From JANXQG01 sp037147235 (lineage in GTDB: Bacteria > Planctomycetota > Planctomycetia > Pirellulales > Thermoguttaceae), in assembly GCA_037147235.1 (NCBI GenBank), contig JBAWVO010000297.1:1-7932 (forward strand): DNA of 7,932 nt, given 5' to 3'. A model generated the notes under the pieces. The model ran no database searches. It had not been told where the DNA came from and saw only the letters and a list, made by a program, of their open reading frames with translations. This document shows positions 1 through 5,821 of this stretch, in pieces. A program made the translations under genes and the position numbers. Numbering within the stretch: the first letter of the stretch is position 1; every line of letters starts with the position of its first letter.

Positions 1-1355
1 CTGGAAGAAGGAGCTTCCCAATGGCAATCGTATCGCAAGCAGCGGTAGCAATGCAAGCGGTGTTTGGCACAACTCTCGACTATTTGGCACGAAAGGCTGG
101 TTGCGTACAGCGACAGCGCAAGTTCTCTGGCATGTCGCTGCTGCGGACGCTGGTGTTGACGGTATTGTATCGTCCGGCGGCCAAAGATCGTGATTATTGT
201 GCCATGGCTGCGAGGCTGGGTGTGTATGTGACCGAGCAAGCCATCAACCCTCGCTTTACGGATGGTTTGGTGCAGTTCTTGTCGGAAGCGTTGAAGCAGG
301 CGGTCTCCCAAACACTGGCAGCAAAGCCTTTGCCTGCGACCTTGTTGCAGAAGTTCACCGACCTGCGGATTGGCGACAGTTCGACGATCGGCTTGCCGGA
401 TGAGGTGGCGGAACAGTTTCCCGGTTGCGGTGGCTCGGAGAAGGCGGGGAAGGCGGCGATGAAGATTCAAGTCCTCTGGAGCTTGAAGACGGGGCAATTG
501 TTGCAATGGCAGGTCGAACCTGGCCGTGCCAGCGACGCGATGAGCGAAATTATGGCCACCGTGCCCCCAGCCGGATCGCTGTCGATTCTTGACTTGGGTT
601 ACTTTTCCCTGGAGCGATTTCGGCGGGTCGAGGAAGCCGACGCCTATTGGATTTCGCGTCTTCAGCACAACACCAAAGTCTTCGATCGCGCGGGACAACA
701 ACTTTCCTTGCTGAGTTTCTTGCAAGAAAACGGCGAGAATGGCCTGGTAGACGTACCTGTCGTGCTGGGTGAGAAAGATCGCCTGTCGTGCCGCCTGATC
801 GCCGTACGCGTGCCGGCGGAAGTCGCGGCGCGGCGGCGGCAGCAGGTCCGAGAAAGGGCTCGCGACCGTGGCCGTGAGCCATCGCAAGAATACCTTGCTC
901 TTCAGGAATGGACGATTTTCGTAACCAACTGCGTGCCGGAATTGCTGAACTGGAAGGAAGTCGTGGTATTGTATCGAGCCCGCTGGCAAATCGAACTGCT
1001 GTTCAAACTGTGGAAGTCGCACAACCGCGTGGCGCAGCGCGAACTGGAAGTCTCGCCGCAGCGGCAAATGGCGGTTCTTTACGCCAAGTTGATTGGTGTG
1101 ATTGTGCAACATTGGATCCTGTTAACCACCACCTGGGGCGACGCTCAACGCAGCCTACGAAAGGCGGCCGCCATCGTGCAGGACTGGATCGTTCAGTTCA
1201 GTGACGTCCTTGATGACCTTGACCGGCTCTGTGATCTGCTCCGCCGATTAGGAGCGGCTATCGCGAACAAGGCTCGCGTAAACCGTCGCAATAAACACCC
1301 AAGTTTGTTCCAACTCCTTGAAAATCCTGAACTTCTGGATTATACACTTAGTTAA
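1..1355 (+). mobile_element. IS4-type insertion sequence, left end outside window
   Basis: The stretch is almost entirely occupied by an intact transposase gene. The left terminal inverted repeat must lie before position 1, so the matching right terminus cannot be identified; it probably falls in the short spacer between the transposase stop and the hairpin starting at 1371. The first 20 bases contain a small inverted repeat (GGAAG at 3-7, CTTCC at 14-18) that overlaps the ribosome binding site and could dampen transposase translation, but this is inference. Confidence 0.6.
21..1355 (+). CDS. IS4-type DDE transposase (444 aa)
   Basis: This enzyme would cut and join DNA ends during transposition of its own element. 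The RNase H-like catalytic signs are visible: a first Asp at D119 in LRIGDSS, a second Asp at D191 in SILDLGYFSLERF, and the family signature Y-(2)-R-(3)-E-(6)-K as Y318, R321, E325 and K332 within LYRARWQIELLFKLWK. An Arg-rich stretch at about 270-287 lies between the second Asp and the Glu, where IS4-type enzymes carry an insertion domain. The ATG at 21 is preceded by AAGGAG seven nt upstream. The frame is open throughout and the length is normal for the family, so the gene appears intact and could be active. It stops 15 bp before a strong hairpin and converges with the beta-helix gene. The IS4 assignment rests on the YREK signature; the subgroup was not determined. Confidence 0.93.
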   Translation: MAIVSQAAVAMQAVFGTTLDYLARKAGCVQRQRKFSGMSLLRTLVLTVLYRPAAKDRDYCAMAARLGVYVTEQAINPRFTDGLVQFLSEALKQAVSQTLAAKPLPATLLQKFTDLRIGDSSTIGLPDEVAEQFPGCGGSEKAGKAAMKIQVLWSLKTGQLLQWQVEPGRASDAMSEIMATVPPAGSLSILDLGYFSLERFRRVEEADAYWISRLQHNTKVFDRAGQQLSLLSFLQENGENGLVDVPVVLGEKDRLSCRLIAVRVPAEVAARRRQQVRERARDRGREPSQEYLALQEWTIFVTNCVPELLNWKEVVVLYRARWQIELLFKLWKSHNRVAQRELEVSPQRQMAVLYAKLIGVIVQHWILLTTTWGDAQRSLRKAAAIVQDWIVQFSDVLDDLDRLCDLLRRLGAAIANKARVNRRNKHPSLFQLLENPELLDYTLS

Positions 1356-1370
1356 TTTCGTTCGTATGGG

Positions 1371-1438
1371 GGAGAGTGAAACGAGCCCCACCATTACCAT
1401 TCCACGATGAAAAAATGGTGGGGCTCGCTGCACTCTCC
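1371..1438. repeat. 68-nt near-perfect hairpin repeat
   Basis: The arms pair perfectly over 8 bp (GGAGAGTG at 1371-1378 with CACTCTCC at 1431-1438) and then over 14 bp (CGAGCCCCACCATT at 1382-1395 with its complement at 1414-1427). They are separated by a symmetric 3-nt internal loop (AAA at 1379-1381 opposite CTG at 1428-1430) and closed by an 18-nt loop. It lies between convergent genes, so it could act as a transcription barrier, but neither side has the T-run of a classic intrinsic terminator. It could equally be a small non-autonomous mobile repeat. Confidence 0.8.
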
Positions 1439-1455
1439 TCACCTACGATCGCCAT

Positions 1456-1565
1456 GTTCGGCGAGGGTCTCCTGACCCCGCCGAAATGTTCGACCGAAGG
1501 TCTCCCGGTAAATTGGAGACCTTCGGTCCACAGTGTGGCTCGATCAGAGACCGGCCACAACAAGG
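1456..1565. repeat. 110-nt three-stem repeat, copy A
   Basis: It matches copy B at 3082-3191 at 102 of 110 positions with no gaps, in the same orientation. Three successive hairpins can be drawn. Stem 1 is TTCGGCG/CGCCGAA plus GGGTC/GACCC with one bulged base at 1464. Stem 2 is a perfect 14-bp arm (1492-1505 with 1515-1528) around a 9-nt loop. Stem 3 is GTGGC/GCCAC (1535-1539 with 1554-1558) continuing into CGATC/GACCG, with a bulged T at 1540 and one A-C mismatch at 1543. This copy lies 12 bp beyond the beta-helix stop codon, so it would be in the 3' untranslated part of that transcript. Unlike copy B it has no flanking terminal repeats. Confidence 0.85.
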
Positions 1566-1577
1566 CGGCTACTTTTC

Positions 1578-3269
1578 TTACCGCCGACCCGAAGACGAGG
1601 CAAACGCCCCGGCCGTGGCGTTTGGTTCTGTTGGACGTTTCTCTCTTCCGGCCGGATGATGATATTGCCAGTCCAGTGGCAGTAAGGCAGCCGCATCGGG
1701 CAGTCCGGGCACCGACGGCAGATCAAGCAATGCGGCCGTGGAAGCAACTCGCATCCTTTGGGCAGCCTGGGATGTCAATCGATAGTTGTCGTCGCGCGAC
1801 CCGAGAAACGGATCGCCGGCCATCGGCTCGAAATGGTTGGTCTTGGCGTCCAATCCGGTCCCCGGATCGGAAAAATCGCCGCAAAACCAATTCGACTCGC
1901 CACCGATATTCTGCATTATGGCACCGCCGCGCACGCCAGCCACTTTCTGCTCAGCCTGCCGCGCGGCACCACTGGCGACGATGTTGCCCAGCATCCGCGA
2001 CTTCGCTCCGACGGTTGACAATTCCACCACTGGCGAGATGAAGGGCGTGACGACCGTATTGAACGCCAGGTGCAGTGTGCCATTGTGCCCCTTGCCGCCA
2101 TCCTGACCAAAATGGATTACTGTGCGATTCCCGCTACACTTCGGATCCTTGACGATGACGTTACCTAGTAGCACGGCGTCGCTCTTCAGTCGGACGGTCT
2201 CGGCCGCGTCGACCAGGTCGAACTCGCGGTTGGCCGAATGATACACAAAACAATACTCCACCCGCGTGTGATGTGCCCGGCTCTTCACGTTGTGCCCGGT
2301 GAGGCTGTGATGAATCTCGCAAAATCGAAGTGTGACGCTCGTGCCGCCAAGGTACAGATTGTGATTGTAGCCCGGTTCGGTTGGATCGCCGTTGCGATAG
2401 ATGCGACATTCCTCGATCCGTTGATCGACGGCCGTGGCCAGGCTGCCGTCGCCGTTGGACATGATCCCCATATCGTTGTTGTGGATTGAACATTTTTGAA
2501 GGACTACGTGATTGGCTTGGTTTATCCGTACTCCGGCACCGTTATGGCTGGAGTTGTGAGCACCGAATAGTTCAAAACCTTGCAGCGTACAGTTGTCGGT
2601 TCCCGGGTTGAATTGAAAGATGGCCCGCGGCGTGCTGCCAGCACCGCTGTAGTCGAACCCTTGCCCGCTGACCGTGACGTAGGGCTTTGAGTCCATTTCA
2701 GGAATCGGGGTGTCGCGTAGCTTTCCAGGCTGCATACTCGGTTTTTGAACGGATGTCTTAACGGCTCCAGGAACAGCGCGGAAGGTGAGATTCTTTTGCC
2801 GCACGAAGACGGCCGTTTTTTCGTAAGCCTTGCCGCCTGGGCGTGGATAAACCAGGATCAAGTCGCCGGCCTGGGCCTTGGCATTGGCCTCTTCAATTCG
2901 CGAAAACCGCTTGCCCGGCCCGACTTCCAAGGTAGCTGCGGAAGTGAAATCCAGACTCGCAAGAGCTACGAGGGCCAGAATCGTGAGACCGCAAGACTTC
3001 GTGTATTTGTGGTGCGGCCGTCCCGGCTGCATGCGGTTTGTCGATTTAGTCGAAAGATGCCCCCCGACCACGCTGGGCCGGGTTCGGCGCGGGTCTCCTG
3101 ACCCCGCCGAAACGTCCGACCGAAGGTCTCCCGGTAAATTGGAGACCTTCGGTCGGCGGCGTGGCTCGGTCAGAGACCGGCCACAACAAGGTTTTTCGAC
3201 TAAATCGACAGACCGCATGCGCAGGCGAGACGCCTGCACCACAAGTTCTTTTTGGACTAAGGTTTGCAT
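1578..3269 (-). CDS. Secreted right-handed parallel beta-helix protein, N-terminus interrupted by a repeat element
   Basis: This is a predicted exported protein of the pectate-lyase/polysaccharide-lyase-like beta-helix type. The body shows short beta-helix rungs rich in Asn, Gly and hydrophobic residues (CTLQGFELFGAHNSSHNGAG, VVLQKCSIHNNDMGIMSNGD, VTLRFCEIHHSLTG), and it ends with the DPFLGSRDDNYRLTSQA block usual in planctomycete members. No catalytic residues could be assigned. The ATG at 3269 is chosen because GGGAG lies 8 nt upstream and rhaM ends only 20 nt before it, as expected in an operon; this gives 563 aa. However, the hydrophobic signal core LTILALVALASL, followed by a likely Ala-type cleavage site (TSA-A), lies about 95 residues in, because a 78-codon repeat is inserted after codon 9. 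A second ATG at 3032, inside the repeat's terminal arm, would give a 484-aa product with a normal signal peptide but has no clear ribosome binding site. Family call firm; start uncertain; substrate unknown, possibly a rhamnose-containing polysaccharide by context. Confidence 0.82.
   Translation of the reverse strand: MQTLVQKELVVQASRLRMRSVDLVEKPCCGRSLTEPRRRPKVSNLPGDLRSDVSAGSGDPRRTRPSVVGGHLSTKSTNRMQPGRPHHKYTKSCGLTILALVALASLDFTSAATLEVGPGKRFSRIEEANAKAQAGDLILVYPRPGGKAYEKTAVFVRQKNLTFRAVPGAVKTSVQKPSMQPGKLRDTPIPEMDSKPYVTVSGQGFDYSGAGSTPRAIFQFNPGTDNCTLQGFELFGAHNSSHNGAGVRINQANHVVLQKCSIHNNDMGIMSNGDGSLATAVDQRIEECRIYRNGDPTEPGYNHNLYLGGTSVTLRFCEIHHSLTGHNVKSRAHHTRVEYCFVYHSANREFDLVDAAETVRLKSDAVLLGNVIVKDPKCSGNRTVIHFGQDGGKGHNGTLHLAFNTVVTPFISPVVELSTVGAKSRMLGNIVASGAARQAEQKVAGVRGGAIMQNIGGESNWFCGDFSDPGTGLDAKTNHFEPMAGDPFLGSRDDNYRLTSQAAQRMRVASTAALLDLPSVPGLPDAAALLPLDWQYHHPAGREKRPTEPNATAGAFASSSGRR
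3014..3030. repeat. Mini-hairpin in left terminal repeat
   Basis: GCGGCCG, loop TCC, CGGCTGC forms a 7-bp stem with one G-T pair. It is the counterpart of the hairpin at 3221-3237 in the opposite arm, and the two differ at paired positions in ways that keep pairing. Its outer end overlaps the alternative ATG of the beta-helix gene at 3032. Confidence 0.7.
3082..3191. repeat. 110-nt three-stem repeat, copy B
   Basis: Same length and orientation as copy A (1456-1565), with 8 substitutions and no indels. All three stems are intact, including a perfect 14-bp stem 2 (3118-3131 with 3141-3154) and, in stem 3, a G-C pair at the site where copy A has an A-C mismatch. Here it fills the interior of the palindromic element and is read through in-frame on the minus strand by the beta-helix ORF. 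Confidence 0.85.
3221..3237. repeat. Mini-hairpin in right terminal repeat
   Basis: Read on the minus strand, GCAGGCG, loop TCT, CGCCTGC forms a perfect 7-bp stem. Compared with the left arm, one C-G pair has become G-C and one G-T pair has become A-T, so the fold is kept while the sequence changes. Such REP-like palindromes are usually dispersed in many copies, but the copy number in this genome cannot be seen here. Confidence 0.7.
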
Positions 3270-3289
3270 GACACGGTCTCCCAAAGAGT

Positions 3290-3628
3290 TCAATCCTGAT
3301 GAAACACTTCTTCCATCGTCGCCCACCACTCGCCTTCGGCCCGGTCGGGCAGCGGATCTTGACAGGGCTTGCAAACTTCCCACCACTGTTGCGTCAGCGG
3401 GTCGGCCGCCATGTGGGCCATGTCGGCCTGAAAATCATCACCCACGTACTCGAAGTAGCTGAACAGGTAATGCACACCATCGGGCAGGCGGCGAAGATAA
3501 ATCGAGTAGTTGCGGATGTTGCACTCGTGGATTTTGTTGAGTACGCCCGGCCAGACGGCCGCATGTAATTGCACGTATTCGTCGAGTTTCTCCGGTCTGA
3601 TCCGAATCACACTGCCATAACGCTTCAT
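3290..3628 (-). CDS. rhaM: L-rhamnose mutarotase (112 aa)
   Basis: RhaM interconverts the alpha and beta anomers of L-rhamnose in the cytoplasm, supplying the form used by the next enzyme. It is a small dimeric ferredoxin-like-fold protein of about 104 residues in E. coli; this one is 112. From the chosen start, the residues that line the E. coli active site recur: Y18, the catalytic H22 (in YVQLHAAVW) and Y41 (in NIRNYSIY) at the same numbers, and the Trp pair at W82-W83 (QQWWEV), a few residues later than in E. coli. The ATG at 3628 is chosen because GAAAGG lies 7 nt upstream and the protein then begins MKRYGSVIRIRPEKLDEY, as in the family; the upstream extension in this frame overlaps rhaT and has no family features. 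It is 11 nt after rhaT and 20 nt before the beta-helix gene. Confidence 0.93.
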   Translation of the reverse strand: MKRYGSVIRIRPEKLDEYVQLHAAVWPGVLNKIHECNIRNYSIYLRRLPDGVHYLFSYFEYVGDDFQADMAHMAADPLTQQWWEVCKPCQDPLPDRAEGEWWATMEEVFHQD

Positions 3629-3639
3629 GGTTTTGCCTT

Positions 3640-4713
3640 TCAGGAGTTGAGGGGGTCGCCCAGGTAGTTGCCGTAGCTCATCAGGAGGATTGCTGCCGTC
3701 AGCAGGCCGAGGCCCAGGGCGATGGCCCAGCGGGTAAGCGGGCGGCAGCCTTTCCATTCGCGAAACAAGAGGGCCACGAGGTTGCTGAACAACACGAGCA
3801 GGATCATGTGGATGGCCCAACTCGTGAACTCATATTCGCCCATCCGCACATGCCCCAGATTATAGAAGAAGAATTGGCCATACCAAAGCGTGCCGGTAAG
3901 CATTGCCAGGATATAGTTGAGCCACAGGCTCGCTCGACCAGATCCTTCGGCCAGGTGGGTCAACTGGCCGAGCGAGCGATTCCGCCAGAACAGGTAACCC
4001 GTGTAAATCAATACGGTGACAAAGGTGCCCGTATTGACGAACGGATAGGCGATGTTGCCCCGCCAGAAGCCAGCACCGTGCAGGGCGGCGACATCCACGA
4101 TCGGCTTGCAGACATCCTCCATGGCTAGGCCATAGACGGCCGACAGCACGCCAGCCACGAGCGACAGCATCAGACCTTTGAACATGGAGAACTCGCCGGA
4201 ACTGCCCAACTGTCGGCGGAGATCGTTTTCCTTGAAGCGCCCAGCCATGCCGCAGACGGCGATGCCCAAGACGCCCAGGCCCACACCAATCATAACCCAA
4301 CAGGAGCCCGTTTTGGCCACGATTTCGCCAAGTTTACCCTGGACGAGCGGAGTGACGAACGTCTTGATCACGCTCGACAGCCCCACGGCGATGGCATAGG
4401 TTAGCGAGAAACCGATATAGCGAATCGAGATATTAAACGCCGTGCCGCCGATGCCATAGGCCATGCCCATGAGAAAAGCGATCAGCATTGGCCCCTTGGG
4501 CGACTCGGCCACGACCTGGCCGATTTTGGGGATCGTGCAAACTGCGCCGATAATCGGCCATAAGAACCAGCACCACGCGGCCTGCGTGAGCCAGAAGGTT
4601 TCCCAGGACCAGCGGCGGATATATTTCTGCGGCGTGTAGCAGTTGGCCGACAACATCGCACCGACCGAATGGAAGAGAATGCCCACCGCAAACATGGGAA
4701 TGACGGGAAACAT
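3640..4713 (-). CDS. rhaT: L-rhamnose/H+ symporter, RhaT family (357 aa)
   Basis: RhaT takes up L-rhamnose with protons across the inner membrane; it belongs to the drug/metabolite transporter superfamily and has about ten membrane helices. The protein is very hydrophobic with regularly spaced helices. It carries segments I recognise from E. coli RhaT: YTPQKYIRRWSWETFW near residues 26-41 and LWYGQFFFYNLGHVRMGEYE followed by SWAIHM near the C-terminus. Length is close to the 344 aa of E. coli RhaT. The ATG at 4713 has GGAAGG about 9 nt upstream. It is the first gene of the minus-strand operon and is divergent from the lactonase gene across 105 bp. The adjoining mutarotase gene strongly supports rhamnose as substrate. 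The helix count was judged by eye. Confidence 0.93.
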   Translation of the reverse strand: MFPVIPMFAVGILFHSVGAMLSANCYTPQKYIRRWSWETFWLTQAAWCWFLWPIIGAVCTIPKIGQVVAESPKGPMLIAFLMGMAYGIGGTAFNISIRYIGFSLTYAIAVGLSSVIKTFVTPLVQGKLGEIVAKTGSCWVMIGVGLGVLGIAVCGMAGRFKENDLRRQLGSSGEFSMFKGLMLSLVAGVLSAVYGLAMEDVCKPIVDVAALHGAGFWRGNIAYPFVNTGTFVTVLIYTGYLFWRNRSLGQLTHLAEGSGRASLWLNYILAMLTGTLWYGQFFFYNLGHVRMGEYEFTSWAIHMILLVLFSNLVALLFREWKGCRPLTRWAIALGLGLLTAAILLMSYGNYLGDPLNS

Positions 4714-4736
4714 TTATATTTACCTTCCACGGCATC

Positions 4737-4766
4737 TTGACAAGCGTATGCTCCATCCAATAGGTT
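4737..4766 (+). promoter_or_regulatory. Possible sigma70-type promoter for the lactonase gene
   Basis: A perfect -35 box TTGACA lies at 4737-4742, followed after 18 bp by TAGGTT (3 of 6 matches to TATAAT) at 4761-4766, about 50 nt before the ATG. The -10 box is weak, so this is tentative. Confidence 0.3.
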
Positions 4767-4769
4767 AGC

Positions 4770-4798
4770 AGCATAACGGTTCCGTAGAAACTGGGCAA
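4770..4798 (-). promoter_or_regulatory. Possible sigma70-type promoter for the rhaT operon
   Basis: On the minus strand TTGCCC (4793-4798) and TATGCT (4770-4775) are spaced by 17 bp, each matching 4 of 6 consensus positions, about 57 nt upstream of the rhaT ATG. The -35 regions of the two divergent promoters face opposite ways within about 60 bp, so one regulator could serve both; no clear operator palindrome was seen. Confidence 0.3.
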
Positions 4799-4818
4799 GT
4801 AGCGCAGGAGATTTTGAA

Positions 4819-5721
4819 ATGGCTACCTCACAACTCACTCCGATTCTCGACACCCACCAGCACCTAGTTTACGCTGATCGCTGGCCCTATTCGTGGACCG
4901 CGAGTATTCCGGCACTGGCGGGCAAATCGTGTACGGTTAATGATTATCGGCAGGATATCGCCGGCACCGGCATCGCGGCGACGCTCTTCATGGAGACTTC
5001 GCCCGACGATCCGCATTGGATCGAGGAGACCAAGCACGTCGCCAAGCTGAGTGGGGAACCTGAGAGCTTGATTTCCGGCCTCATCGCCAATTGCCGGCCG
5101 GAGAACGACAACTTCGAGGCTTATCTCGATAGCCTCGACGGCTTGCCGATCGTCGGTCTAAGACGAATTTTGCACGTCGAACCCGATGAGGTCTCACAGC
5201 AGCCGCGGTTTGTGAGAAATGTCGGCCTGCTGGCGGCCCGCGGTTGGACTTTCGATATCTGCATGTTCCAGCGGCAACTTTCGTTGGCCGCAGTTCTGGC
5301 ACGGCAATGCCCCGATGTGCAGTTCGTGTTGGACCATTGCGGTGTTCCCGACATTGTGGGGGGTAGCTTCGACGATTGGCGGCAGAAAATCCGCCAGGTG
5401 GCCGAAATGCCCAATGTGGCGTGCAAGATTTCCGGCATCATGGCCTATTGCAAGCCGGGCGAGGCGACCGTGGCTACGGTCCGGCCATACATCGAGCACT
5501 GCCTGGACGTTTTCAGCTGGAATCGCGTCGTTTGGGGCAGCGACTGGCCGGTCTGTCGGATCACGGTTCCCTTAAGTCGTTGGGTGGAGACCACGCGGGA
5601 GATCATTGCCGGCGAAAGCGAAGAAAATCAGCGGAAACTGCTCTACGCCAATGCGATTCGTCTCTACCGGATCCCGAAGGCTGATCCGCGCCGTTGGCCG
5701 GCGAGGAAATTATCCACCTGA
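4819..5721 (+). CDS. Amidohydrolase_2 (COG3618) family, probable sugar-acid lactonase (300 aa)
   Basis: COG3618 proteins are metal-dependent TIM-barrel hydrolases that include L-rhamnono-1,4-lactonase and L-fucono-1,5-lactonase, which open lactones made by sugar dehydrogenases. Seen here are the N-terminal metal motif DTHQH (D11, H13, H15), the mid-barrel FVLDHCG (D172, H173) and the C-terminal WGSDWP with D242. The length is normal for the family. The ATG at 4819 has AGGAG 8 nt upstream and places the HxH motif at the usual position near the N-terminus. It is divergent from rhaT, which makes L-rhamnonolactone the most likely substrate; L-fuconolactone or another aldonolactone cannot be excluded. 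No rhamnose dehydrogenase or dehydratase lies in the window, so the pathway is incomplete here. The C-terminal Arg/Lys-rich tail is not conserved in my recollection of the family. Confidence 0.87.
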   Translation: MATSQLTPILDTHQHLVYADRWPYSWTASIPALAGKSCTVNDYRQDIAGTGIAATLFMETSPDDPHWIEETKHVAKLSGEPESLISGLIANCRPENDNFEAYLDSLDGLPIVGLRRILHVEPDEVSQQPRFVRNVGLLAARGWTFDICMFQRQLSLAAVLARQCPDVQFVLDHCGVPDIVGGSFDDWRQKIRQVAEMPNVACKISGIMAYCKPGEATVATVRPYIEHCLDVFSWNRVVWGSDWPVCRITVPLSRWVETTREIIAGESEENQRKLLYANAIRLYRIPKADPRRWPARKLST

Positions 5722-5821
5722 GGCGCAATAAGTCTTTCCAGTCACCCGGCGACAAACTAAAATAAGGGTGTGATTCCTTGTCAACTGGCGTGAAATTGCG
5801 AAGTTACGAGAGGATTTGAAG

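Larger units (their letters stand above)
3007..3244. mobile_element. Palindromic MITE/REP-like element inserted in the beta-helix gene
   Basis: Terminal inverted repeats are visible at 3007-3055 and 3194-3244. They match over about 50 nt with a few substitutions and one 2-nt indel; the inner part (ATGCGGTYTGTCGATTTAGT and onward) has one mismatch in 25 nt. Each arm contains a mini-hairpin, at 3014-3030 and 3221-3237. The interior is a 26-nt spacer plus copy B of the 110-nt three-stem repeat, which runs to within 2 nt of the right arm. No transposase is encoded, so it would be non-autonomous. If the ends are placed at 3009 and 3242 it is 234 bp, exactly 78 codons. No clear target-site duplication is visible, so the exact ends are uncertain by a few bases. 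Confidence 0.75.

Noticed and set aside
1376..2041. 221-aa plus-strand open frame
   Set aside because: It begins inside the 68-nt hairpin, crosses the three-stem repeat and is antisense to the beta-helix gene. It is Arg/Pro-rich with no recognisable motif, a shadow of the high-GC coding strand.
1456..3191. CRISPR-like repeats
   Set aside because: Only two copies, 110 nt long and 1.6 kb apart with a gene between them; there are no regular spacers and no cas genes.
3270..3386. Extension of the beta-helix frame to a GTG at 3386
   Set aside because: It would overlap the end of rhaM, has no ribosome binding site, and adds residues with no family features. The ATG at 3269 has a clear GGGAG site and fits the operon spacing.
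3629..3820. N-terminal extension of rhaM upstream of the ATG at 3628
   Set aside because: The extension overlaps the rhaT 3' end, and the family N-terminus with a good ribosome binding site starts at 3628.
5738..5788. Possible pseudoknot upstream of the DUF4058 gene (CCAGT/ACTGG, CACCC/GGGTG and GACAA/TTGTC pairings)
   Set aside because: The arms are only 5 bp each within about 50 nt and compete with each other; such short matches are expected by chance and no riboswitch class is recognisable.
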